Source: an uncultured Verrucomicrobiota bacterium (GTDB lineage Bacteria; Verrucomicrobiota; Kiritimatiellia; RFP12; UBA1067). From it: DNA of 26,142 bases. Positions 1 through 7,377 of this stretch are shown here, piece by piece. The notes under the pieces are model-generated. The model searched no databases, had not been told where the DNA came from, and was given only the letters and a program-made list of their open reading frames with translations. The stretch spans positions 1 through 26,142 of the forward strand of contig CAMPAA010000010.1 in assembly GCA_946631345.1 (NCBI GenBank), written 5' to 3'. The position numbers and the translations under genes are program-made. Each line of letters opens with the position of its first letter. The stretch's first letter is position 1.

Positions 1-53
1 TCGTGACCTTTTGCACCCCAAGCAAACGCGCTACCAGACTGCGCTACGCCCCG
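1..53 (-). tRNA. tRNA-Pro (anticodon GGG), 5' part, cut by window edge
   Basis: Read on the minus strand from base 53 to base 1, the sequence folds as the first 53 bases of a tRNA. It has a 7-base acceptor strand CGGGGCG, TA at positions 8-9, a D-stem GCGC/GCGC around AGTCTGGTA, and an anticodon stem TTTGC/GCAAA closing the loop TTGGGGT. The loop gives anticodon GGG, which decodes the proline codon CCC, and the CGGGG start is typical of bacterial tRNA-Pro. A five-base variable loop AGGTC follows, then the start of the T-stem. The T-arm, the 3' acceptor strand and any CCA lie outside the window. A promoter 24-32 bases upstream supports an intact, expressed gene. Confidence 0.9.
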
Positions 54-76
54 ACAACAGGTGAAAAACGACGCGG

Positions 77-105
77 ATTATAGCACAACAGGTTTAATGG
101 CGCAA
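77..105 (-). promoter_or_regulatory. tRNA-Pro promoter (extended -10 with weak -35)
   Basis: On the minus strand, TGC at 85-83 precedes a perfect TATAAT at 82-77. A TTGCGC hexamer at 105-100 sits 17 bases upstream of the -10 and matches TTG of the -35 consensus. The predicted transcription start near base 70 leaves about 17 bases of 5' leader before the mature tRNA at 53. It is the only copy of the window's TGNTATAAT motif with a plausible -35 at ideal spacing. Confidence 0.75.
93..98 (+). promoter_or_regulatory. possible rhaA -10 element
   Basis: TTTAAT matches TATAAT at five of six positions and would place a start near base 105, about 40 bases before rhaA. It lacks the upstream TG seen in other promoters here and has no clear -35. 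It overlaps the -35/-10 spacer of the tRNA promoter on the other strand, so the two could interfere. Weak call. Confidence 0.3.
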
Positions 106-146
106 GGGGGAGCCTTTGCCCGGACAAAAGAAAAGGAACAGACACT

Positions 147-1385
147 ATGAGCTATCAGGAAGCGAAGAAGAGGTATGCCGTGCTCGGCGTGGATACCGAG
201 AAGGCGATCAAGACCCTCCAGAAGGTCTCGATATCGATGCACTGCTGGCAGGGCGACGACGTGACCGGGTTCGAGAACGCCGGCTCGCTCACGGGCGGCA
301 TCCAGACAACAGGCAACTATCCGGGCAAGGCCCGCACGCCGGAGGAGCTCATGGCCGACATCGACAAGGCCCTGTCGCTCATCCCCGGCAAGCACCGGAT
401 AAACCTCCATGCGTGCTACGCGATCTTCGAGGACGGCAAGAAGGTCGACCGCAACAAGCTTGAGCCCAAGCACTTCAGGAAGTGGGTGGAGTTCGCAAAG
501 AAGCGCGGGCTCGGCATCGACTTCAACCCTACGTTCTTCTCGCACCCGCTCGCCGACGGGCTCACGCTCTCCAGCGAGGATCCGCGCGTGAGGAAGTTCT
601 GGATCGAGCACGGCATCGCCTGCCTCAAGATCGCCGAATACTTCGGCAAGGAGCTCGGCACTCCGTGCGCGATCAACTTCTGGGTGCCGGACGGCCTCAA
701 GGACGAGCCTTCCGACAGGTTCGGGCCGCGCAAGCGCCTCAAGGAGTCGTACGACAAGATTTTCAAGTACAGGTACAACAGGAAGTACTGCGTGCCCACG
801 ATCGAGAGCAAGCTCTTCGGCATCGGCGTGGAGAGCTACACGGTGGGTTCGCACGAGTTCTACATGTGCTACGCGATGAAGAACAACCTCCTGTGCCTTC
901 TGGATACCGGCCACTTCCACATATCCGAGAACGTGTCCGACAAGATCAGCGCGCTGCTGCTGTTCTCCGGCAAGGTGGCGTTCCACGTGTCGCGCCCGGT
1001 TCGCTGGGACTCCGACCACGTGATCCGCCTCGACGACGCGGTGACGGCCTGCGCGCGCGAGATCGTGCGCAACGGCGTGGAGAACTTCATCATCGCGCTC
1101 GACTACTTCGACGCATCCATCAACCGCGTGGCGGCGTGGGTGCTCGGCATGCGCAACATGCAGAAAGCGCTCCTGCAGGCGCTCCTTGAGCCGAACGATA
1201 CGCTGAAGGCCCTCCAGGACGCGCGCCAGTACACGGAGCAGCTGGTCCTGCAGGAGGAGCTGAAGGGCTATCCGTGGCAGGACGTGTGGGCGGAGTTCTG
1301 CTCGCGCGCGAAGCTGCCGGCCGACGAATGCTGGATGGCGGAGGTGCTCAAGTATCAGCGCGACGTGCTTGCGGCGCGCGGATGA
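147..1385 (+). CDS. rhaA: L-rhamnose isomerase
   Basis: Cytoplasmic enzyme converting L-rhamnose to L-rhamnulose, the first step of phosphorylative rhamnose breakdown. The 412-residue product is close to the usual 415-420 of RhaA. The family-diagnostic HCWQGDDVTGFE segment is at residues 32-43. Likely metal-binding residues are visible as E220 (in IESK), D253, H256 and H258 (LDTGHFH) and the aspartates of RWDSDH at 287-291. The ATG at 147 is preceded by AAGGAA (133-138) at good spacing. No rhamnulokinase, aldolase or regulator is adjacent, so the gene looks like a single-gene unit here; the divergent neighbour is a tRNA and the next gene is an unrelated pseudopilin with its own promoter. Identity is firm; the cell's use of rhamnose is inferred. 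Confidence 0.95.
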   Translation: MSYQEAKKRYAVLGVDTEKAIKTLQKVSISMHCWQGDDVTGFENAGSLTGGIQTTGNYPGKARTPEELMADIDKALSLIPGKHRINLHACYAIFEDGKKVDRNKLEPKHFRKWVEFAKKRGLGIDFNPTFFSHPLADGLTLSSEDPRVRKFWIEHGIACLKIAEYFGKELGTPCAINFWVPDGLKDEPSDRFGPRKRLKESYDKIFKYRYNRKYCVPTIESKLFGIGVESYTVGSHEFYMCYAMKNNLLCLLDTGHFHISENVSDKISALLLFSGKVAFHVSRPVRWDSDHVIRLDDAVTACAREIVRNGVENFIIALDYFDASINRVAAWVLGMRNMQKALLQALLEPNDTLKALQDARQYTEQLVLQEELKGYPWQDVWAEFCSRAKLPADECWMAEVLKYQRDVLAARG

Positions 1386-1409
1386 AGATTGTGAAAAAGG
1401 GGGGTTGCG

Positions 1410-1424
1410 TTTTCCGGCGGAAAA
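1410..1424. repeat. perfect inverted repeat upstream of pseudopilin promoter
   Basis: TTTTCC (1410-1415) and GGAAAA (1419-1424) form a perfect 6-bp inverted repeat around GGC. It ends immediately before the TG of the extended -10 element. No T-run follows it on the + strand, so it is not a classical terminator for rhaA; it could be an operator or a weak transcript-end hairpin. Confidence 0.4.
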
Positions 1425-1433
1425 TGAGATAAT
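1425..1433 (+). promoter_or_regulatory. extended -10 promoter (variant) for pseudopilin-priA
   Basis: TGA followed by GATAAT, one base off TATAAT, with the same TGN spacing as the other promoters in this window. The predicted transcription start is near 1440, giving a leader of about 27 bases containing AGAGGA before the ATG at 1467. There is no clear -35. Confidence 0.55.
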
Positions 1434-1466
1434 CCCCCGCATCAGAACTCAACAGAGGAAAAGATC

Positions 1467-2213
1467 ATGAAGAAGAACAACAAAGGATTTACACTCGTCG
1501 AGCTGCTCGTGGTTATCGGCATTCTCGGCATTCTCATGGGCGCGCTCTTCCCGGCGATCTCGTCGGCGATGATCAAGGCCAACCTTTCGGCCTGCGGCAT
1601 GCGCGGGCGCAACCTGTTCGTGGCCATTACGGCGGCGAACACGGAGCGCGAGGCGCTCGGCCTCGGCAACGTCTGGCCGAAGACTCAGGCTGAGGATGGC
1701 GCCGACACATCGAAGGATCCGCTCTCCGGCGCGGTCAGCTCGGCTGCGGACTACTTCACCTACTTGTTCGACATGGCGAAGATCACCGATTCCGCGCAGT
1801 GGAAGCCCTACGTCTCCGGCGTGGACATCTCGGTGCTGAACGGCGCAGGCGTGCCCGCAATCCCGAACGGCGCGACGCGCATCGACGGCAAGAACTGCCT
1901 CTGGTGCGTTGCGGCGAACATCACCGACGAGATTTCGGACGTCTATCCGGTGCTTTTCTCCCGCAACATCCCCGTCAGCACGCTCAAGACGTATGAAAAG
2001 ACGTACGATGGCGGAAACGAGGAGCTGAAGATCGGCAAGGCGAACGGCGCAAAGTACGATACGCCGTTCTCCAACAAGGCCTACGTGCTGATCCGCAAGG
2101 GCGGCGCGGTGATCACGCAGACGGCCAAGTACGCGATGACCTCCGTGATGTTCAACAAGCAGCCGTACAACATCGACGCCGATCCCGCCCCGCAGTTCCT
2201 TGATGTCGATTAA
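1467..2213 (+). CDS. type II secretion / type IV pilus-like pseudopilin
   Basis: A 248-residue protein with a textbook class III signal: a short basic leader MKKNNKG, then FTLVELLVVIGILGILMGALF. A prepilin peptidase would cut after G7 and methylate F8; the conserved +5 glutamate is E12. The hydrophobic helix would anchor the protein in the inner membrane and polymerise in a pseudopilus; the remaining ~215 residues are a soluble periplasmic domain I do not recognise. PVC bacteria carry many such GspG/PulG-like proteins scattered away from secretion operons, and no secretion ATPase or secretin is present here. The ATG is well placed behind AGAGGA. The stop TAA at 2211-2213 is three bases before the priA start, suggesting cotranscription. 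Specific cargo or role unknown. Confidence 0.88.
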   Translation: MKKNNKGFTLVELLVVIGILGILMGALFPAISSAMIKANLSACGMRGRNLFVAITAANTEREALGLGNVWPKTQAEDGADTSKDPLSGAVSSAADYFTYLFDMAKITDSAQWKPYVSGVDISVLNGAGVPAIPNGATRIDGKNCLWCVAANITDEISDVYPVLFSRNIPVSTLKTYEKTYDGGNEELKIGKANGAKYDTPFSNKAYVLIRKGGAVITQTAKYAMTSVMFNKQPYNIDADPAPQFLDVD

Positions 2214-2216
2214 GGC

Positions 2217-4391
2217 GTGTACGTAAAGGTCGCAATAGACCTCGCGCTCGACCGGCTCTTCACCTACGAAGTGCCGGTCGAATTGTGTAAGGAAGTGAAG
2301 GTCGGGCAGCTCCTGCGCGTGCCGTTCGGCCACCGCGATGCGCGCGGTTTCGCGCTTGAGGTGCGAGCTGAAGCCTGTGCCCCTGGCGCGGACTACAAGA
2401 TCAAGCCGATTCTCGGCATCGCCGACCCTGCGCCGTTCTTCTCGCCGGAGATGCTCAAGCTCGTGCGGTGGATATCGGAGTACACATGCTCGCCGATAGA
2501 GAGCTGCCTCAAGGCGGCGGTGCCCGCCGCCGTGCTCAAGCCGAACGCAAGGCCGAAGGAACTGCTGTTCGTGGAGCCGTGCGACGGGGATGCGCAGCAG
2601 CTTACGGCATACCAGAAGGAGCTTCTGGAGAACATCCGTCGCGTGGGAGGCGGCTGGATGCAGCCTCTCTGCCGGGAGTTCTCCACCACTCCGGCGACGC
2701 TCCGGGCGCTGGCGGCGAAAGGGGCGGTTGCGATAGCGCCGCGCGCGCAGCGGCGCGATCCGCTGGCCGGGCGCAGCGTGCTTCCGTCCAGGCCGCTTGC
2801 GCTCAACGAGATGCAGCGCGCGGCCCTGGAGCGGATCGTTGGCGCGGATCATCCCGTCCTCCTGCACGGCGTGACCGGTTCCGGTAAGACGGAGGTGTAC
2901 CTGCAGGCGATCGCGCGGGAGCTTGAGGGCGGGCGCGGCGCGATAGTGCTGGTGCCGGAGATTTCGCTCACGCCACAGACCGTAAGGAGGTTCGCCGGGC
3001 GTTTCGGGGATAGGGTGGCTGTGCTCCATTCCGCCCTCTCCGACGGCGAGCGCTACGACGAGTGGCACCGCATCCGCACGGGCGAGGCGCGTGTGGTGGT
3101 GGGGCCGCGCAGCGCGGTGTTCGCTCCCGTGAAGGACCTGGGGCTGATCGTGGTGGACGAGGAGCACGATACGAGCTACAAGCAGGAGGAGACGCCGCGC
3201 TACAACGCCAGGGACGTGGCCGTGATGCGCGGGGCGTTCGAGGGATGCAGGGTGGTGCTTGGCTCCGCCACGCCGTCGCTGGAGACCTGGCTCAACGCAC
3301 AGCAGGGCAAATACGCGCTCGCCGCCATGTCCGCGCGCGTGGCGGGGCACCCGATGCCGGAGGTGCATCTCGTGAACCTGGAGGAGGAGGCCGAGGCCTA
3401 CGCCTCCGCGCCGATATTCTCGAAGTTCCTTCTGGACGCCATAGCCGAGCGGATGCGCCGTGGCGAACAGACGATTCTATTCCTCAACCGACGCGGATAC
3501 TCGCGCGTTCTCGAATGCAAGGAGTGCGGGTGCGTGATGACGTGTCCCAACTGCAGCGTCGCGTACACCTACCATTCGGCGGACAGCTGCCTGAGATGCC
3601 ACGTGTGCGGCGGATGGACGCCGCCGCCGATATCCTGCCCAGACTGCGGCGCGCACGACTTCTCGTACACCGGGGTGGGCACGCAGCGCGCCGAGCAGGC
3701 CCTGCGCAAGTGCTTCCCGCACGCGCGCATACTGCGGATGGACGCCGACTCTACCTCACGCAAGAATTCGCACGACGACCTGCTCTCAAAGTTCCGTGCG
3801 CGCGAGGCCGACATCCTCATCGGCACGCAGATGATAGCGAAGGGGCTGGACTTCCCGAATGTCACGCTCGTCGGCGTGCTGAACGCCGATGCGTCGAGGA
3901 ACATGCCGGACTTCCGGGCGGCGGAGCGCACTTTCCAGCTGATCGCGCAGGTCTCGGGCCGCGCAGGGCGCGCAGAGAAGCCGGGAGAGGTATTCATCCA
4001 GACCTTCCATCCTGACGACCCCGTGATCCTCGCCGCAGCCGATGCCGCGTTCGACCGTTTCGCCGCCGCCGAGCTTCAGGATCGCAAGGCGGCGGGACTG
4101 CCGCCGTACACGAAGTTCGCCACCGCGCTTTTCCGCGCCAGGGATGGCACCGTCGCGCTGCGCTGGGCCGACCTGTACGCGAAGTCGCTCGCCAGATATC
4201 CCGGCCTTGCGGTTTCTGAAGCCGTGCCGCCCGCGCTTGAACGCGCGGAGGGGTGGTTCCGCTACCAGGTGCAGATACGCGCCGCCGCCGCAAAGCGGAT
4301 CGCCGCCGCATGGCGGTGGATAGCTCAGGCGCGCCCCGTGCCGAAGGATGTGCGTGCGACGCTCGATATCGACGCGATAAACGTCCTTTAG
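2217..4391 (+). CDS. priA: primosomal protein N' (replication restart helicase PriA)
   Basis: A 3'-to-5' superfamily 2 DNA helicase that recognises stalled forks and reloads the replicative helicase. The 724-residue length matches the family. An N-terminal DNA-binding domain (residues 1-105) precedes Walker A GVTGSGKT (218-225) and the DEEH Walker B box (314-317). Eight zinc-binding cysteines at 434, 437, 443, 446, 461, 464, 474 and 477 show the exact PriA spacing of two zinc sites within the helicase core. The start is GTG at 2217, giving MYVKVAIDL, which matches the usual N-terminus; its only ribosome-site-like sequence is TAAGG overlapping the upstream stop, so translational coupling to the pseudopilin is likely. 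A pseudopilin-priA pair is an unusual neighbourhood. No frameshift or missing motif is seen. Confidence 0.95.
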   Translation: MYVKVAIDLALDRLFTYEVPVELCKEVKVGQLLRVPFGHRDARGFALEVRAEACAPGADYKIKPILGIADPAPFFSPEMLKLVRWISEYTCSPIESCLKAAVPAAVLKPNARPKELLFVEPCDGDAQQLTAYQKELLENIRRVGGGWMQPLCREFSTTPATLRALAAKGAVAIAPRAQRRDPLAGRSVLPSRPLALNEMQRAALERIVGADHPVLLHGVTGSGKTEVYLQAIARELEGGRGAIVLVPEISLTPQTVRRFAGRFGDRVAVLHSALSDGERYDEWHRIRTGEARVVVGPRSAVFAPVKDLGLIVVDEEHDTSYKQEETPRYNARDVAVMRGAFEGCRVVLGSATPSLETWLNAQQGKYALAAMSARVAGHPMPEVHLVNLEEEAEAYASAPIFSKFLLDAIAERMRRGEQTILFLNRRGYSRVLECKECGCVMTCPNCSVAYTYHSADSCLRCHVCGGWTPPPISCPDCGAHDFSYTGVGTQRAEQALRKCFPHARILRMDADSTSRKNSHDDLLSKFRAREADILIGTQMIAKGLDFPNVTLVGVLNADASRNMPDFRAAERTFQLIAQVSGRAGRAEKPGEVFIQTFHPDDPVILAAADAAFDRFAAAELQDRKAAGLPPYTKFATALFRARDGTVALRWADLYAKSLARYPGLAVSEAVPPALERAEGWFRYQVQIRAAAAKRIAAAWRWIAQARPVPKDVRATLDIDAINVL

Positions 4392-4451
4392 CCCTTCGGC
4401 CTCAGGTGCGTCCGGTCGCGGCGCGGCAGACACTTTGGAGCAGATGCACTG

Positions 4452-4471
4452 AGACGCCTAACGCGGTGTCT
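4452..4471. repeat. hairpin in priA-pgi intergenic region
   Basis: AGACGCC (4452-4458) pairs with GGTGTCT (4465-4471) around a six-base loop, with one G-T pair. It lies 60 bases after the priA stop and about 90 bases before the pgi -10. No T-run follows, so it may be a factor-dependent transcript end or chance structure. The rest of 4392-4559 shows nothing I can support. Confidence 0.3.
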
Positions 4472-4559
4472 ATCTGTCAGGTGATCGGCGGGTCGTTCAC
4501 TGCGCCCTACCGTTTCGCGCGGGCGGCGGCGGGCGTGGAGCACCGCCATCCCGAACTTA

Positions 4560-4568
4560 TGATATAAT
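4560..4568 (+). promoter_or_regulatory. extended -10 promoter for pgi operon
   Basis: TGA followed by a perfect TATAAT, in the context CTTATGATATAATTAC, which is an AT-rich island in GC-rich DNA. No recognisable -35 lies 16-18 bases upstream. The predicted start near 4575 gives a leader of about 18 bases that contains AAAGGAG. Confidence 0.75.
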
Positions 4569-4592
4569 TACAATCTTTTTCAAAGGAGACAC

Positions 4593-6209
4593 ATGGACAA
4601 GGAACTGTTGGAGCAGGCGGTGGCGGCCTCCAAGGCCAAAACCATAAAGGAGCTTTTTGCGGAAGACCCTTCGCGCGCGGAGAAATACACGCTTTCGGCT
4701 GCGGGGTGGACGCTCGACTATTCGAAGAACCGCATCGACGCGGCCGCGATGAAGGCCCTCGTGAAGATGGCCGAGGCCGCGAACCTCAAGGTCGAGATCG
4801 AGAAGATGTTCACCGGCGAGAAGATCAACCGCACTGAGAACCGCGCCGTGCTGCACACGGCGCTTCGCAACTGCGACCCAGAGGCGAAGGTGATGGTGGA
4901 TGGCAAGGACGTGATGCCGGATGTCCGCGCAGTGCTGGCGAAGATGGGCGAGTTCGCCGAGCGGGTACGCACGGGCGCGCACAGGGGCTTCACCGGAAAG
5001 CGGATCAAGTATGTCGTGAACATCGGCATAGGTGGCAGCGATCTCGGCCCCGTCATGGCGAACATAGCGCTTTCGCCGTTCGGCAAGAGGTCGATCAGGT
5101 GCCACTTCGTGTCGAATGTAGACGCCACCCACCTCGCAGAGACACTGCGAGAGGTCAAGGCGGACCAGACGCTGTTCATCGTGGCTTCCAAGACGTTCAC
5201 CACGCAGGAGACGATGACTAATGCGCTATCCGCGCGCGACTGGCTCACGCGGCAGATTCCGTCCGTGAACCCCAACGAGGTGGTGGCAAAGCACTTCGTG
5301 GCGGTGTCGACTAACGCGGAGGAGGTGGCGAAGTTCGGCATAGACACGGCGAACATGTTCGGATTCTGGGACTGGGTGGGAGGCCGCTACTCCCTGCCTT
5401 CCGCAATCGGGCTTTCGCTCATGCTCTACATCGGGCCGCGCAACTTCGGACGCTTCCTCAAGGGCTACTGGAAGATGGATCGGCACTTCCGCACGGCGCG
5501 TTTCGAGAAGAACATGCCCGTAACGCTCGCGCTCCTCGGCATCCTCTACGCCAACGGCTATGGCGCCGAGAGCTACTGCGTGTTGCCATACGACCAGTAC
5601 CTGAGCAGGTTCCCCGCATACCTGCAGCAGATGGACATGGAGTCCAACGGGAAGGGCGTGACTAAGGACGGCAAGCCAGTCGCATGCACGACGGGGCCGA
5701 TCGAATGGGGCGAGCCCGGCACGAACGGCCAGCACAGCTTCTATCAGCTCATCCACCAGGGCACGCACCTCATCCCATGCGACTTCATCGGGTTCTGCAA
5801 GACGCACAACCCCATCGGGGATCACCATGACAAGCTGATGGCGAACTTCTTCGCGCAGACCGAGGCCCTGGCGTTCGGCAAGACCGCCGAGCAGTGCCGT
5901 GCAGAGGGTGACCCCGAAGCGCTTGTGCCGTTCAAGACATTCGAGGGCAACAGGCCGACGAACACGCTTCTGGCCGACGAGCTGACCCCCGAGACCTTGG
6001 GAGCGCTTATCGCGCTCTACGAGCACAAGGTGTTCGTGCAGGGCGTGATCTGGAACATCTTCTCGTTCGACCAGTGGGGCGTGCAGCTCGGCAAGGTGCT
6101 GGCAAAGAACGTGCTGAAGGACCTTACTGCGGAAAAGCCGGAACTGAAGCACGATTCCTCTACCAATGCGCTGATTGCGCTCTACAGGAAGGCGCTTGGC
6201 AGGCCATGA
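4593..6209 (+). CDS. pgi: glucose-6-phosphate isomerase
   Basis: Cytoplasmic glycolytic enzyme interconverting glucose 6-phosphate and fructose 6-phosphate. At 538 residues it is of the long bacterial/eukaryotic (E. coli-like, ~549) type. The phosphate-binding GIGGSDLGP is at residues 145-153 and the signature DWVGGRYSLPSAIGL at 260-274. The catalytic glutamate is E350 in MESNGK and the ring-opening histidine is H381 in GTNGQHSFYQLIHQGT; the C-terminal catalytic lysine is in QWGVQLGK. The start has a strong AAAGGAG seven bases upstream. The stop overlaps the next gene in ATGA (6206-6209), indicating coupled translation with the small membrane protein. Confidence 0.97.
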   Translation: MDKELLEQAVAASKAKTIKELFAEDPSRAEKYTLSAAGWTLDYSKNRIDAAAMKALVKMAEAANLKVEIEKMFTGEKINRTENRAVLHTALRNCDPEAKVMVDGKDVMPDVRAVLAKMGEFAERVRTGAHRGFTGKRIKYVVNIGIGGSDLGPVMANIALSPFGKRSIRCHFVSNVDATHLAETLREVKADQTLFIVASKTFTTQETMTNALSARDWLTRQIPSVNPNEVVAKHFVAVSTNAEEVAKFGIDTANMFGFWDWVGGRYSLPSAIGLSLMLYIGPRNFGRFLKGYWKMDRHFRTARFEKNMPVTLALLGILYANGYGAESYCVLPYDQYLSRFPAYLQQMDMESNGKGVTKDGKPVACTTGPIEWGEPGTNGQHSFYQLIHQGTHLIPCDFIGFCKTHNPIGDHHDKLMANFFAQTEALAFGKTAEQCRAEGDPEALVPFKTFEGNRPTNTLLADELTPETLGALIALYEHKVFVQGVIWNIFSFDQWGVQLGKVLAKNVLKDLTAEKPELKHDSSTNALIALYRKALGRP

Positions 6210-6673
6210 AACGGTTCACGCTCAACCGCGAGTTCCTTGTGCGGCACCTCGGTGTCGCGCTCCTGATGGCCGGGCTGGGAGGCTGGTTCGTCTTTGACGG
6301 TGCGGTCACCTATCCAGGCATGGACGCCGTAGCGTTCTGCGAGAAATACCACAAGAGCCTGGAGAACCCGGAACGCGAAAAGGCCACCGCGATCGAAAGA
6401 CAGTACCAGTTCGCCACGCTTGCGTTCATCGCCGCGCTGGCGATAGGTTGCCACCTCCTGAAGGTGCGCGGAGAGTCCCTCGCCTGGGACGACGATAAGA
6501 TGATAGGTTCCCTCACCTTTGGGAAAGACGCGTTCTTCAAGGACGTTAAGGATGTGGATAGGCGGCAGTGGGACAGGAAGGGCATCCTCTGCGTCACCAT
6601 GTCCGACGGGCGGAAAATTACGCTCGATTCCTGGCATCATCCGGAGGCAAAGGAGCTCGCCGAGCGGTTCTGA
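6206..6673 (+). CDS. small two-helix membrane protein, unknown function
   Basis: A 155-residue protein I do not recognise. Two hydrophobic segments are visible, near residues 14-30 (GVALLMAGLGGWFVF) and 66-86 (QFATLAFIAALAIGCHLL). A charged segment of about 35 residues between them includes the acidic/basic stretch around KSLENPEREKATAIER. The C-terminal ~65 residues are soluble (SLAWDDDKMIGSLTFG onward, then VTMSDGRKITLDSW) and look like a small beta-rich domain, possibly PH-like, as in other short membrane-anchored bacterial proteins; this is a guess. The ATG overlaps the pgi stop in ATGA, so expression should be coupled to pgi. An in-frame start upstream at 6074 lies inside pgi and was rejected in favour of the ATGA coupling start. 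Confidence 0.7.
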   Translation: MKRFTLNREFLVRHLGVALLMAGLGGWFVFDGAVTYPGMDAVAFCEKYHKSLENPEREKATAIERQYQFATLAFIAALAIGCHLLKVRGESLAWDDDKMIGSLTFGKDAFFKDVKDVDRRQWDRKGILCVTMSDGRKITLDSWHHPEAKELAERF

Positions 6674-6702
6674 CATATCCGGCCGCAAGCAGCTGGGACG
6701 AT

Positions 6703-7377
6703 ATGGTCGGCTTCTTTGACAGTGGAATCGGCGGACGGTGCGTACTTGACGCTTTCCTGCGGATATGCCCCGACGAACCGACCGTCTATCTGGCGGACAC
6801 GGAGCACTGCCCGTATGGCAACCGCCCGTCGGAAGAGGTGGTGCGGCTGTCGAGACGCATGGTGGAGAGGCTGATCGCCCGTGGCTGCGAGGTGGTTGTG
6901 GTGGCCTGCAACACCGCTACAGCGGCGGCGATCGACACCCTCCGTTCGGAGTGGCCGTCAATCCCGTTTGTCGGCATGGAGCCTGCGGTAAAGCCTGCGG
7001 CCATAAGTTCAAAGACGGGTGTCGTGGGGGTGCTCGCCACGCGCGGAACGTTTGGCGGGCGGCTCTACCGCACAACCTCCGCCCGCGTCTCCGGCGGCGT
7101 TCGGTTCATCGAATGTGTTGCCGATGAGTTTGTGTCGTTTGTGGAGCGTGGTGAAACTTCGGGCATACGCGTGGAGGCCGCCGTACGGAAAAGGCTTGAA
7201 CCTCTTCTCGACGCCGGTGCAGACCGCATTGTGCTGGGCTGCACGCACTTTCCGCATCTCAGGCCGGTCATGGAGAAGGTTGCCGCCGGACGGGCGGAGA
7301 TCGTAGATCCGTCTGACGCAGTCGCGCGGCGCATACGCGACGTGCTGCAGGAGGTGCGCTCATGCGCATCGAAGTGA
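6703..7377 (+). CDS. murI: glutamate racemase, compact form
   Basis: Converts L- to D-glutamate for peptidoglycan peptide synthesis in the cytoplasm. The two catalytic cysteines are C69 (ACNTATA) and C180 (GCTHFP), with the N-terminal FDSGIGG motif at residues 5-11 (D6, S7) and the GMEPAVKPA segment at 91-99. At 224 residues it is clearly shorter than the usual 255-290; both half-domains remain but loops and the C-terminal tail are trimmed. The ATG at 6703 is chosen because FDSGIGG normally lies within the first ten to fifteen residues; longer in-frame starts fall in the upstream gene. No good ribosome-binding site is visible. The last 16 bases overlap the ispH start, so the two are likely translated together. 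Confidence 0.9.
   Translation: MVGFFDSGIGGRCVLDAFLRICPDEPTVYLADTEHCPYGNRPSEEVVRLSRRMVERLIARGCEVVVVACNTATAAAIDTLRSEWPSIPFVGMEPAVKPAAISSKTGVVGVLATRGTFGGRLYRTTSARVSGGVRFIECVADEFVSFVERGETSGIRVEAAVRKRLEPLLDAGADRIVLGCTHFPHLRPVMEKVAAGRAEIVDPSDAVARRIRDVLQEVRSCASK

Noticed and set aside
1449..3368. Minus-strand open frame opposite the pseudopilin and priA
   Set aside because: It is covered by two well-supported + strand genes and has no start context or domain.
4253..4567. Possible small gene bridging the end of priA and the pgi leader
   Set aside because: It begins inside priA, runs through the pgi promoter, and its translation is Arg-rich without motifs.
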